From contig ONBA01000046.1 of NCBI GenBank assembly GCA_900315975.1, forward strand, positions 1 through 23,678: a DNA stretch of 23,678 bases, written 5' to 3'. Of this stretch, positions 1 to 6,859 are shown one piece after another. The first letter of the stretch is position 1. Each line of letters begins with the position of its first letter. Source of the stretch: an uncultured Ruminococcus sp. Its GTDB lineage: Bacteria; Bacillota_A; Clostridia; Oscillospirales; Ruminococcaceae. Under the pieces are notes generated by a model. The model ran no database searches. It saw only the letters and a list, made by a program, of their open reading frames with translations, and was not told the origin of the DNA. Position numbers and translations under genes: made by a program.

Positions 1-291
1 GATGGTTTTAAAGATTAAATCATGATCTGCAACGTTATCCAGAATTCCACAAAGATTATTGAGTTCAAATAGATTATCATTATTACATAATCTATCTATA
101 ATGAGATCATCAAGTGGGTTACTGGTATAGAGACCGACAAGATACTGTTCTTTGGCACTGCTTCTGAGCTTTAGTTTTTCAGCAGGCAGGTCTATTCCTG
201 CCTTTTTCAGATCTGCTCTCAGCTCATCATTACATTTAGGTAATATTGTTGATAGTTCTTTTCCCTTATATCGGATATTAACGTTTATCAT
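1..291 (-). CDS. Hypothetical accessory protein, 3' part beyond window
   Basis: A minus-strand frame is open from an ATG at 291 to the window edge (97 residues, no stop). The start is supported by a GAGGTGAG ribosome binding site 7 nt upstream, which overlaps the stop of the preceding gene at 305, so the two genes are very likely co-transcribed. The visible protein is soluble and charged, begins MINVNIRYKG, and shows no signal peptide or membrane segment. I do not recognise the family. Small proteins of this look are common in Firmicutes conjugative elements, and an antirestriction or accessory role is only a guess from that context. Confidence 0.6.
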   Translation of the reverse strand, partial: MINVNIRYKGKELSTILPKCNDELRADLKKAGIDLPAEKLKLRSSAKEQYLVGLYTSNPLDDLIIDRLCNNDNLFELNNLCGILDNVADHDLIFKTI

Positions 292-304
292 TAAGTAGCT
301 CACC

Positions 305-1369
305 TCACATTCTCATGCCGATATCCTCTGACGGTGACTCAGGAGCCGCCTTTACTTCTTCCTCTGTCATAAGTTCCCATGCACCGCAGGTGTCATAGAA
401 GCTGACGTAGATATCTCCCTCGGAAGTGTGGATCTCATGCTGCTCGAGCCCTTCGCAGTAGCCATCACTTGCTTGTCCACGGAGCTCCTGCAACAGCTCG
501 TCATACTCATAGCTGTCAAGTTCTCCGCATATCTGACAGGTAAATACTCCCATGAGCCTGTCGCCGACCTTCTCAACGGAAGGAAATATGGAGTAGACCT
601 TATCTGCGAAACGCTTTCTGTCGCCGAGATACGCCATTATTCCACGGTTTTCTTCCTCATCGCACTGATATGCCTCAATAGCACTGCTGATCTCACTTTC
701 GTACTCAAGCACCTCGAAATCCGAGAGTTCCTCAGTGTCCTCGAAGAATTCATCTTCTCCGTCCTCATCGAATGTAGGATGAATTTCTCGCTGAACTTTA
801 AGGGGACAATAGAACTTCAGCTCTGTGAGCTTCTCAGCCTCAACATGGATATCCGGCTGAAAGTCAACTCCAATGTCAGTGTTCTTCGCAATTGAGATAT
901 CATCTCTCTGAGCGAGCTGCTGCACGATAGCATTTTTGATAAGGCTCACGATTTCGTCCATGTCGATCATATCAGCCGATGTGAAGTCTGTTTTGCCTGT
1001 GTGAGCGAGCTCTGCGATCTTTTCGACCGTATCCTTGATCATATCGTGAAGTTTCAGTTCGGATTCGGAAGTCTGGTACCTTTCGTAGATCGACTTAGCA
1101 TCAGGTACGAACATGGAAAGACGAGGATAATCAAATCCTTCAGCTTCGATGAGCAATCCGTCATCTCCGTATTCGTCAAGAAGCATTATGCAATGATAGG
1201 CGTTCTTGTCCTCGTACATAAGGTCCCTGGCAGCAGTTATCGCCTCATGCTCCTGATATGGGTTTGCTTTCAGCCTTTCAAAGTCTGAGTGAGGCAGAAA
1301 CACCCATTTCTCGACCTCACAGCGTTTGGTGTTGTGATCGGAAGCCTTGTGTATCAGCTTACCGTTCAT
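305..1369 (-). CDS. Hypothetical acidic protein, possibly DUF6329-like
   Basis: A 354-residue, strongly acidic, soluble protein. It begins MNGKLIHKASDH and has a C-terminal region (about residues 265-335) with a CxxC pair at ICGELDSYEYDE rich in aromatic and acidic residues. There is no signal peptide or membrane helix. The N-terminal 110 residues resemble, from memory, a family of unknown function (DUF6329) seen in Firmicutes mobile elements; this is a recollection, not a search result. The ribosome binding site before the ATG is weak (GGAATAATTCTAC). The gene precedes the partial gene at 291-1 with a 13-bp gap. A 12-bp direct repeat and a terminator lie upstream. Function unknown. Confidence 0.7.
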   Translation of the reverse strand: MNGKLIHKASDHNTKRCEVEKWVFLPHSDFERLKANPYQEHEAITAARDLMYEDKNAYHCIMLLDEYGDDGLLIEAEGFDYPRLSMFVPDAKSIYERYQTSESELKLHDMIKDTVEKIAELAHTGKTDFTSADMIDMDEIVSLIKNAIVQQLAQRDDISIAKNTDIGVDFQPDIHVEAEKLTELKFYCPLKVQREIHPTFDEDGEDEFFEDTEELSDFEVLEYESEISSAIEAYQCDEEENRGIMAYLGDRKRFADKVYSIFPSVEKVGDRLMGVFTCQICGELDSYEYDELLQELRGQASDGYCEGLEQHEIHTSEGDIYVSFYDTCGAWELMTEEEVKAAPESPSEDIGMRM

Positions 1370-1560
1370 GTAGAATTATTCCATAGACAGCAGGCGTGAT
1401 CTGCTTTCTATGTATCTGCCACAGGAGGCTCACAAATCTTTCACAGCGGCTGTAGTTGCTCTCGATGGTGCAGTTTCCCGACCTGCAACCGATGCCGTCA
1501 GAAACGGCTCACAAATCGCTGATAGTATTTCTATCACTTGGTTTTCGGGGAAACAAAAAA
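1370..1560. other. Non-coding stretch with a 12-bp direct repeat
   Basis: No convincing gene is seen between the start of the 1369 gene and the terminator at 1561. GGCTCACAAATC occurs twice, at 1427-1438 and 1506-1517, 79 bp apart. A small hairpin (GATAG...CTATC) lies near 1521-1535. This may be the regulatory region of the downstream minus-strand genes, but I found no clear -35/-10 pair. Confidence 0.4.
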
Positions 1561-1612
1561 GGACTCGATTCCAGTGTTTTCACATTTCGTGAAAACCACT
1601 AAAACCGAGTCC
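1548..1612 (-). terminator. Rho-independent terminator, minus strand
   Basis: GGACTCG at 1561-1567 pairs with CGAGTCC at 1606-1612. Inside it, AGTG-TTTTCAC pairs with GTGAAAA-CCACT with one bulge. On the minus strand the stem is followed by TTTTTTGTTT. It is the second terminator downstream of the initiator tRNA gene, with no gene between the two. Confidence 0.75.
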
Positions 1613-1751
1613 GAAACTTTGTGTACTATTTTTCTCTGAAAAACTGAGATTTGCCTGTGCTTAGACCTATGAGTGGTATAAAAACTGCCTTTGTGGCAGT
1701 TCAAATCCTCCAAAACTGCCTAAATATTGCAATGTCATCCCTCAACACTAG

Positions 1752-1785
1752 GGTAGCAAAAAAGCCCGATAAATCGGGCTTTTCA
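1752..1785 (-). terminator. Terminator of tRNA-fMet (possibly bidirectional)
   Basis: AAGCCCGA at 1762-1769 pairs with TCGGGCTT at 1774-1781 around a 4-nt loop. On the minus strand it runs into six T residues; on the plus strand into four. It begins about 35 nt past the tRNA 3' end. Confidence 0.8.
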
Positions 1786-1815
1786 GTGCGTGTCATTCTT
1801 TTAGTCACGCCAATA

Positions 1816-1892
<77 letters not shown>

Positions 1893-1916
1893 TTATTCAT
1901 GTCATATGACTATATT

Positions 1917-1945
1917 ATTATATCACGCTGACGGTGAAATGTCAA
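1917..1945 (-). promoter_or_regulatory. Promoter of tRNA-fMet
   Basis: Read on the minus strand: TTGACA (1945-1940), 17-bp spacer, TATAAT (1922-1917). This is a perfect vegetative promoter ending 24 bp upstream of the tRNA. The mobile-like coding debris starts about 35 bp beyond its -35 box. Confidence 0.88.
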
Positions 1946-2035
1946 CACTTTGATATATATTTTTTTGTTTTAACTTAAAGTCGTGTAGCGAAGCTGCCGC
2001 TGCGCGATCATGAGGACGGCGCCAAGTGGGAGTCT

Positions 2036-2755
2036 TTGCAGAAGGAGTACCGGCAGAAGTTTGAGAAGGTAGATATTGCAGCTAATGCACGCACCGCTTC
2101 AACAGTTTCCAAAACGGAAAGTGTTCATAATTCGTCTATTGACATTTCCAGTGGAAGTGGTATAATAAAAGCAGGAAGTGATGATGTGATACTGGAAAAT
2201 CAGCGATATGGTCGCAACAAAGATACTGTTGTGAATAAAACATATATTGACAGCGGAGAATATAAGCGAAAGTTTGATAACGCAACTGATAATCCAGATG
2301 TTAATAAATCACTTTATAACTGTGCAAAGTCCGCATTAAAGCACAGGAGCGGTACAGAACTGGAGGATATGTTCTGGCTCGATAGTGAGACCGGAGAGGT
2401 CATACATTCTGTAACCGACAGTACTGACAAAAGAGCTATCGTCTATACAGATAAACTCAAAAAAGCTATAAAAGTCAAAAAAAGCTTGATAACCATACAC
2501 AGCCACCCGAGCAGTATGCCACCGAGTATAGACGATTTCAACTCATCTTTCAAAAACGGCTATAAAGTCGGTTTCGTTGCCTGCCACAACGGTAAAGTTT
2601 TCAGGTATACATCTGAGCAGGAAGTCAGTAAAACTCTGTATAATCTCTATATCAGCGAGTATATTGATGACGGTATGAGCGATTACGATGCACAGTTAAA
2701 AGCGTTGATGAAAATTAAGGAAAACCACGCGATAGATTTTTCGGAGGTGTTTTAA
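2036..2755 (+). CDS. JAB/JAMM-domain protein, probably 5'-truncated remnant
   Basis: Numbering from a TTG at 2036 gives 239 residues. Residues 155-167 hold a JAMM-type metal motif (HSHP...S-x-x-D: H155, H157, S164, D167), with E110 a possible partner glutamate. This is typical of the JAB peptidase-like domain found at the C-terminus of phage head-morphogenesis and polymorphic-toxin proteins. The frame is open back to 1979, just after an in-frame TAA, and the codons there read sensibly (KLPLRDHEDGAKWES) but have no start codon. The TTG has only GGGAG 3 nt away, too close for a good ribosome binding site. I infer that the gene lost its N-terminal part in a rearrangement next to the tRNA-fMet promoter. 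It is followed without a gap by a small gene. Confidence 0.65.
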   Translation: MQKEYRQKFEKVDIAANARTASTVSKTESVHNSSIDISSGSGIIKAGSDDVILENQRYGRNKDTVVNKTYIDSGEYKRKFDNATDNPDVNKSLYNCAKSALKHRSGTELEDMFWLDSETGEVIHSVTDSTDKRAIVYTDKLKKAIKVKKSLITIHSHPSSMPPSIDDFNSSFKNGYKVGFVACHNGKVFRYTSEQEVSKTLYNLYISEYIDDGMSDYDAQLKALMKIKENHAIDFSEVF

Positions 2756-2914
2756 ATGGCTGAAAAAGAGTATTTTATTGATGACAGGGTTATTATACCG
2801 GATGAGATCAAAAGAATGACAAAAGAGGAGCGGCTTGCTAAGATCGCGAGGTTGGAAGCTGAAGCTGCTGAGAAAAAACGTGCTATTGAAAGCACAAGAA
2901 AAGCAACTGCATGA
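2756..2914 (+). CDS. Small charged protein, phage-like cassette
   Basis: A 52-residue frame starts at the ATG directly after the TAA of the JAB-domain gene (TAAATG) and has a GGAGGTG ribosome binding site at 2742-2748. The product begins MAEKEYFIDD and is mostly a charged helix rich in E, K and A (about residues 20-50), probably a short coiled coil. Tight coupling to the JAB gene suggests a partner or accessory of that protein. Family not recognised; function unknown. A terminator follows about 40 nt after the stop. Confidence 0.65.
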   Translation: MAEKEYFIDDRVIIPDEIKRMTKEERLAKIARLEAEAAEKKRAIESTRKATA

Positions 2915-2953
2915 TAACATAGCAGCTTGCCTGCACTATATCCAAAATAGCGA

Positions 2954-2984
2954 AACCGTTCTCACCTGAGAGCGGTTTTCTTAT
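2954..2984 (+). terminator. Terminator after the JAB cassette
   Basis: AACCGTTCTC (2954-2963) pairs with GAGAGCGGTT (2968-2977) with one G-T pair and loop ACCT, followed by TTCTTAT. The T-tract is moderate. Confidence 0.7.
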
Positions 2985-3008
2985 ACCCATTTGAAGGAGG
3001 TGAGAAGA

Positions 3009-3194
3009 ATGGAAGACTGGAAGGACAGACTGAAAGCTGAGTACGCTCAGACAAAAGAACGCTATGAGAAGCTTAAAGCCTACAATAACAAGAAGGAAGT
3101 TGAGTCAAACCTTATGGGCGATGTTGTTATGAAGCAGGAGGACTACTACAGCGGTCGGCTGATGAAAGAACAGCAGCACATCATGGGCGAGTAA
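3009..3194 (+). CDS. Small helical phage-like protein (crAss001_48-like?)
   Basis: The product is 61 residues starting MEDWKDRLKAEY. The ATG at 3009 is preferred over earlier in-frame codons because AAGGAGGTG lies 7 nt before it. The first 35 residues form a charged amphipathic helix; the C-terminus ends GRLMKEQQHIMGE. From memory this pattern (short protein with E-Y-x-x-T/L-K-E-R-Y-E-K-L near the N-terminus) resembles small phage proteins related to crAss001_48; no search was possible. It lies between a terminator and a truncated GGDEF gene and is probably prophage debris. Confidence 0.7.
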   Translation: MEDWKDRLKAEYAQTKERYEKLKAYNNKKEVESNLMGDVVMKQEDYYSGRLMKEQQHIMGE

Positions 3195-3217
3195 TCATAC
3201 CAGCAGGTTCATCGGTT

Positions 3218-3799
3218 TTGGAGGATATACTTCCGCTTTCACCGATAGTATCGCTCGGCATTTTTCTGCCTATACTGCTTGCTTTTCTCGAGATACAGAA
3301 CAGTGAGATCTATTCCGATGCGCTCACAGGACTTAACAACCGTCGGCGCATGGAAATATTTTTGCAGGACATGATACACAATTCCTCGGAAAGCGAGCCT
3401 TTCAGGATACACATTGTGGACGTCAACGATTTCAAACAGGTCAACGACAAATTCGGTCACATCGCAGGCGACCGTGCCTTGCAGCTCGTTGCAGATGCTC
3501 TCCACAACGTTTCCGACCGGCTGCACGGCTTCTGTGCAAGGTACGGCGGTGACGAATTCGTGCTGATAACAAGGGGAAACGCCGAGATACGCGAGGCTGT
3601 TCAGAAAGAGGTGGACGTCCTGCGCGAAAGCTGTTCCGACCTTATCCCGAAGATAACCATATGTACCGGCAGTACACTGTGTACCTCCGAGGCTGTCACG
3701 GCTGCCCAGCTCATCGCTCAGGCGGACGAACAGCTCTATGCCGAAAAGGAGATATTCCACGGCAGGAACAAGTCCCAAGCCGATACCGTTCAAGCCTGA
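3218..3799 (+). CDS. GGDEF diguanylate cyclase domain protein, probably N-terminally truncated
   Basis: From a TTG at 3218 the product is 193 residues. Residues about 7-27 form one membrane segment (IVSLGIFLPILLAFLE). A GGDEF domain follows (about 30-185) with DALTGLNNRR, DVNDFKQVND and an intact RYGGDEFV active site, so it could make cyclic di-GMP from GTP. No RxxD inhibitory site is visible 5 residues before GGDEF. Such proteins usually carry a multi-helix N-terminal domain. Here only the last helix remains, the TTG has no ribosome binding site, and the frame stays open upstream into the preceding small gene. I infer a 5' truncation at the junction with phage-like DNA near 3195-3218. Expression is doubtful. 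Confidence 0.72.
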   Translation: MEDILPLSPIVSLGIFLPILLAFLEIQNSEIYSDALTGLNNRRRMEIFLQDMIHNSSESEPFRIHIVDVNDFKQVNDKFGHIAGDRALQLVADALHNVSDRLHGFCARYGGDEFVLITRGNAEIREAVQKEVDVLRESCSDLIPKITICTGSTLCTSEAVTAAQLIAQADEQLYAEKEIFHGRNKSQADTVQA

Positions 3800-3808
3800 A
3801 TACAGCAG

Positions 3809-3849
3809 AACTGCTTGCAGGTCACCAACGCCTGCAAGCAGTTTTTTCA
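3809..3849 (+). terminator. Terminator after GGDEF gene
   Basis: AACTGCTTGCAGG (3809-3821) pairs with CCTGCAAGCAGTT (3831-3843), a perfect 13-bp stem with a 9-nt loop, followed by a run of T. Confidence 0.92.
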
Positions 3850-3931
3850 TTGCAGAGAGTGCCGCTGAGCAGTTCCTTCCGCTTATAGCATCTGAGATCT
3901 TAATTGCAAATGTTTTTGCGGGACTTAACTC

Positions 3932-3960
3932 TTGATTTATTGCAGAAGCTGTGATATAAT
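3932..3960 (+). promoter_or_regulatory. Promoter of flavin reductase-like gene
   Basis: TTGATT (3932-3937), 17-bp spacer, TATAAT (3955-3960). The start codon is 36 bp downstream. Confidence 0.8.
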
Positions 3961-3996
3961 CAGATTATAAAAGTTCAGATACGGAGGTAAACTGCT

Positions 3997-4557
3997 ATGA
4001 AACTATCATTTGACAAGGGCTTTTTCGCACCGCTTCCCGTGCTCATAATCGGCACCTATGACGCAAACGGCACACCGGACGCCATGAACGCTGCATGGGG
4101 CGGTCAGGTCGGCATGACTCAGATATCCGTCAGCCTTTCGGGTTCTCACAAGACCACCGAAAATATCAGGCTGAACCGCGAATTCACGATCGCTTACGCC
4201 TCGGCAGACCAGATCGCTGCCTGTGACTATGTCGGCATCGTATCCGGCAATAACGTTCCGGACAAGCTCGAAAAGTGCGGCTTTACCGTTACACGCTCGG
4301 ACAAGGTCAACGCCCCTGTCATCGACCAGCTCCCTGTGACTATCGAGTGCAGGGTCGTGGATATACAGGAGGAATTCGGCGAGGTCAGAGTTACTGCCGA
4401 GATCGTCGGTCTGAAGGCTGACGAGAACGTCATGACAGACGGCAAGGTCGATTACAGCAAGGTCGGACTTGTTACTTATGACACAGTTTCAAAATCCTAC
4501 AGAGCTGTCGGCGACAGTATCGCAGCCGCAAGAAGCATCGGCAGAAAATTTGAATAA
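3997..4557 (+). CDS. Flavin reductase-like FMN-binding protein (flavoredoxin type)
   Basis: The product is 186 residues, matching the split-barrel flavin reductase-like family (flavoredoxin type), which binds FMN and takes part in redox reactions in anaerobes. The N-terminal half shows family features: PLPVLIIGTYD..G.PDAMNAAWGG (residues about 13-34), then SLSGSHKTTENIRLN with the TxxN-type ligand region, and the sequence ends RSIGRKFE. No signal peptide or iron-sulfur motif is seen, so it is probably cytoplasmic. The ATG has CGGAGGT upstream and its own promoter, and a terminator follows, so it is monocistronic. The exact electron donor and substrate cannot be told from sequence. Confidence 0.88.
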   Translation: MKLSFDKGFFAPLPVLIIGTYDANGTPDAMNAAWGGQVGMTQISVSLSGSHKTTENIRLNREFTIAYASADQIAACDYVGIVSGNNVPDKLEKCGFTVTRSDKVNAPVIDQLPVTIECRVVDIQEEFGEVRVTAEIVGLKADENVMTDGKVDYSKVGLVTYDTVSKSYRAVGDSIAAARSIGRKFE

Positions 4558-4666
4558 ATCTTTATCGGCATTCCCCTCCCCTGCGATGAGCTCGGTCCGC
4601 TTCCCCGCTCACAGCGGTGCGGCGGCTGTCTTCGCGGTCCGGCAGGGCTTATGTACGATCACGGCA

Positions 4667-4700
4667 GGAACGCTCAGGTCCTGAACGTTCCCGCTTTTTT
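4667..4700 (+). terminator. Terminator after flavin reductase-like gene
   Basis: GGAACG-C-TCAGG pairs with CCTGA-A-CGTTCC (4667-4691), followed by CGC and TTTTTT at 4695-4700. Confidence 0.78.
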
Positions 4701-4712
4701 AAACGTTCTTCA

Positions 4713-4727
4713 AGACTGAAACAGTCT
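4713..4727 (+). promoter_or_regulatory. Compact hairpin in the esterase 5' leader
   Basis: AGACTG-AAA-CAGTCT is a perfect 6-bp stem with a 3-nt loop, about 13 nt before the AGGAGGG ribosome binding site of the esterase gene. I see no good promoter between the terminator at 4700 and the start codon. Confidence 0.4.
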
Positions 4728-4754
4728 GAAAAAATGCATGAGGAGGGATCAGTT

Positions 4755-6428
4755 ATGGGTAAGGTCAGAAAGTTCAAGTCTGTACTCGCAGGCATTGTCG
4801 CCGGTACAGCATTATTCACGGCTGCTTTTTCAGCGCCGTCAGGCATTTTCCCGGAAAGACTCGGCGCTGATGCGTCCGGTCCGGACGAAAACGGTATTTA
4901 CTTCCACGACACATTCGAGGAGGACAGCAACGGCTGGACAGGCAGAGGAGGCGCTTCCGCTGCGATCGGCGGTACTGCCTACGCCGGCAGCTATGCCCTC
5001 TCTGTGACAGGCAGAGGCAGTTCATGGCACGGTGCTATGAAAACTCTCGACACCGATTCCTTCAAGGGCGGAGAAGCTTACAGCTTCAGCGTACTCGCCT
5101 GCGGTTCGGGAAATATGATGCTCTCGCTCCAGTACAAGGACGCCTCCGGCACCACTTCCTACGGACATATCGCCAATATGCAGTCAGACGGCAGCTACGT
5201 CCTCCTCCATGAGCCCAGCTACAAGCTCCCCGAGGGCTCGGACTATGTCCTCTACGTTGAGACAGAGGAGGGGGCGGCAGATTTCTCGATCGACGAAGTG
5301 ACCGTTGCAGTCGCCGGTACCCCTATAGCTATCCCCGATCCCGTTGAGATCATAAACGGTGACCTCAACTTCGACGGCGTTATCAACGTCTTCGACCTCA
5401 TCATCGCAAGAAGAGCCCTTTTCAGCAGTCCCGCCGCAAATATCAGCACGGATATTACCGATGTTGACGGGGACGGCATTTTCGCTGTGAACGATATCGT
5501 GGTCCTCAACAGGTTCCTCCTCGGAAAAGTCAAGAGCTTCCCCAAAGCTACTGCGACTACCACCACAACAACCACTACTACTACCACCACGACTTTCACT
5601 GCCGGTGAATACATGAACAGCATACGCGATAAGGTCACTCCGAACGTTCCGCAGAATGTGCTGAAAAATGCTGAGGGTACGATCGAGCATATCACCTACT
5701 TCTCCAAAAAGGCTAACCGCAATAAGGGCGCCAATGTCTGGCTCCCGCCCGGATACGACAGCAGTAAGAAATACCCCGTTTTCTACGTCAACCACGGCTA
5801 CGGCGGCGATGAGAACTCTATGGTGAACGGTATGGGTGTCCGCGAAATAGCGACAAACCTCATCAAGAGCGGCGACGCTGTACCCATGATAATCGTCTTC
5901 ACTAACCAGTACACTGACCCGCAGCACGAAAAACAAACCGGCAACGGTCAGGCGGACGTTCCAGGCTATGACAACTTCGTCGAGGACCTCCCCGATAGTC
6001 TCATGCCCTATATCGAGTCGCACTATCCCGTCAAGACCGGCCGCGAGAATACCGCAATCGCAGGATTTTCAATGGGCGGCAGAGAAGCCCTCTACATCGG
6101 CATAAAATGCTGCGACAAGGTCGGCTACGTCGGAGGCGGCGCACCTGCTCCCGGTATTTTCCCCACAAGAGATGCTATCATGAACCACCCCGGCGTTATG
6201 AGCAAGGACGATATGCGTATCGACCCGCCCTATTCCCCTTACCTCCTTATGATCGCAGGCGGCACTAACGACGGTATGGTCAGTGACTACCCGAAACAGT
6301 ACAGCGATCTTTTCACTCAGCACGGCACAGATAATATCTATATTTCTGTTCCCGGCGGCAATCACGACAGCAGTACCGTAATTCCGCTGATGTACAACTT
6401 CATCAGGTTCATCTTCAAAGCGACCTGA
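4755..6428 (+). CDS. Secreted cellulosomal CE1-type feruloyl/acetyl-xylan esterase with CBM and dockerin
   Basis: The 557-residue protein starts at ATG 4755, chosen over upstream in-frame codons because AGGAGGG precedes it and a signal peptide begins there (cleavage probably near residues 38-42). Order: carbohydrate-binding module of CBM4_9/CBM22 type (about 45-190, HDTFEEDSNGW...), type I dockerin (202-262, calcium loops starting D203 and D236), a linker of about 13 threonines (268-281), then an alpha/beta-hydrolase esterase of the CE1 type (about 290-557). The likely triad is S439 in GFSMGG, D506 in GGTNDG and H537 in GGNHD. It should cut ferulate or acetyl esters from xylan while docked on a scaffoldin outside the cell. 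The dockerin lies between the CBM and the catalytic domain, not at an end. Feruloyl versus acetyl specificity is not decided. Confidence 0.93.
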   Translation: MGKVRKFKSVLAGIVAGTALFTAAFSAPSGIFPERLGADASGPDENGIYFHDTFEEDSNGWTGRGGASAAIGGTAYAGSYALSVTGRGSSWHGAMKTLDTDSFKGGEAYSFSVLACGSGNMMLSLQYKDASGTTSYGHIANMQSDGSYVLLHEPSYKLPEGSDYVLYVETEEGAADFSIDEVTVAVAGTPIAIPDPVEIINGDLNFDGVINVFDLIIARRALFSSPAANISTDITDVDGDGIFAVNDIVVLNRFLLGKVKSFPKATATTTTTTTTTTTTTFTAGEYMNSIRDKVTPNVPQNVLKNAEGTIEHITYFSKKANRNKGANVWLPPGYDSSKKYPVFYVNHGYGGDENSMVNGMGVREIATNLIKSGDAVPMIIVFTNQYTDPQHEKQTGNGQADVPGYDNFVEDLPDSLMPYIESHYPVKTGRENTAIAGFSMGGREALYIGIKCCDKVGYVGGGAPAPGIFPTRDAIMNHPGVMSKDDMRIDPPYSPYLLMIAGGTNDGMVSDYPKQYSDLFTQHGTDNIYISVPGGNHDSSTVIPLMYNFIRFIFKAT

Positions 6429-6467
6429 TGCCCGGACAAGGGTTCCACGCAATCCTTTATACGCAAA

Positions 6468-6512
6468 AGAGCTATCTGATTCAAATACGAATCAGATAGC
6501 TCTTATCTTTTC
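6468..6512 (+). terminator. Terminator after esterase gene
   Basis: AGAGCTATCTGATTC (6468-6482) and its exact complement (6489-6503) form a 15-bp stem with a 6-nt loop, followed by TATCTTTT. Confidence 0.92.
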
Positions 6513-6531
6513 AGACAGAATATTTATAACT

Positions 6532-6626
6532 GTTGCCGATGATAGAAAATTGTTGCCAAAACGTTGCCACTTAGCTTAACTATGCCTTAAAAAGCACGGT
6601 ATTACGCCATTTCAGCAAGCGTTTAC
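6532..6626. other. Candidate remnant end of an older guaA-type element (GTTGCC repeats)
   Basis: GTTGCC occurs at 6532-6537, 6552-6557 and 6563-6568 within 37 bp. Further right, ACGCC-TTTC-TTT spacing just before the 14-bp core at 6627 partly matches the sequence before the other core at 16758. Short repeated motifs beside an attachment core are typical of integrase arm sites. They differ from the GTTATCA repeats of the present element, so they may be left over from another element. No gene is seen here. Confidence 0.4.
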
Positions 6627-6640
6627 ATTATTCCCACTCC
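6627..6640. repeat. Left attachment-site copy, 14-bp direct repeat
   Basis: ATTATTCCCACTCC is identical to 16758-16771, where it forms the 3' end of guaA (reverse complement encodes the last Trp-Glu and stop). It marks the end of the element distal to guaA. Confidence 0.8.
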
Positions 6641-6859
6641 CCAGATTTCACCCAATACTAAACAAATTTGCTTAGGCGATTTGTGCTGTGGTATCTCAGT
6701 TATACATTTTGCTCTGTATAATAATGCCCACTGATGCCGAGTTATCATTTTTTTAGCGCCATGATAACCAAAACCAGCGACTTATAGGAGAATATGTGCC
6801 CGGTGGCTTGCTCCTTAGTTGGTATTATAGCGCAAATTGGGGCGGTTGTCAAGAGGGGA
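6641..6859. other. Left end of element with inverted GTTATCA arm-type sites
   Basis: GTTATCA at 6741-6747 and its complement TGATAAC at 6762-6768 face each other across 14 bp. The same 7-mer occurs twice near the right end (16684-16690, 16695-16701). These are likely integrase arm-binding sites. No gene is seen in this stretch. Confidence 0.5.

Noticed and set aside
428..895. 155-codon plus-strand frame opposite the 305-1369 gene
   Set aside because: No ribosome binding site; the minus frame is longer, has normal amino-acid use and is linked to the next gene.
1427..1517. Possible CRISPR array from the repeated GGCTCACAAATC
   Set aside because: Only two 12-bp copies, no third unit at the same spacing and no cas gene.
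1686..1702. T-loop-like GTTCAAATCC suggesting a second tRNA or tRNA 3' fragment
   Set aside because: The flanking bases do not form a T stem and no acceptor or anticodon arm is present.
5570..5595. ACN microsatellite as an independent repeat feature
   Set aside because: It is the coding sequence of the threonine linker and uses mixed Thr codons; described within the esterase gene.
5184..6023. 279-codon minus-strand frame inside the esterase gene
   Set aside because: Shadow of the esterase reading frame; no start signal or domain.
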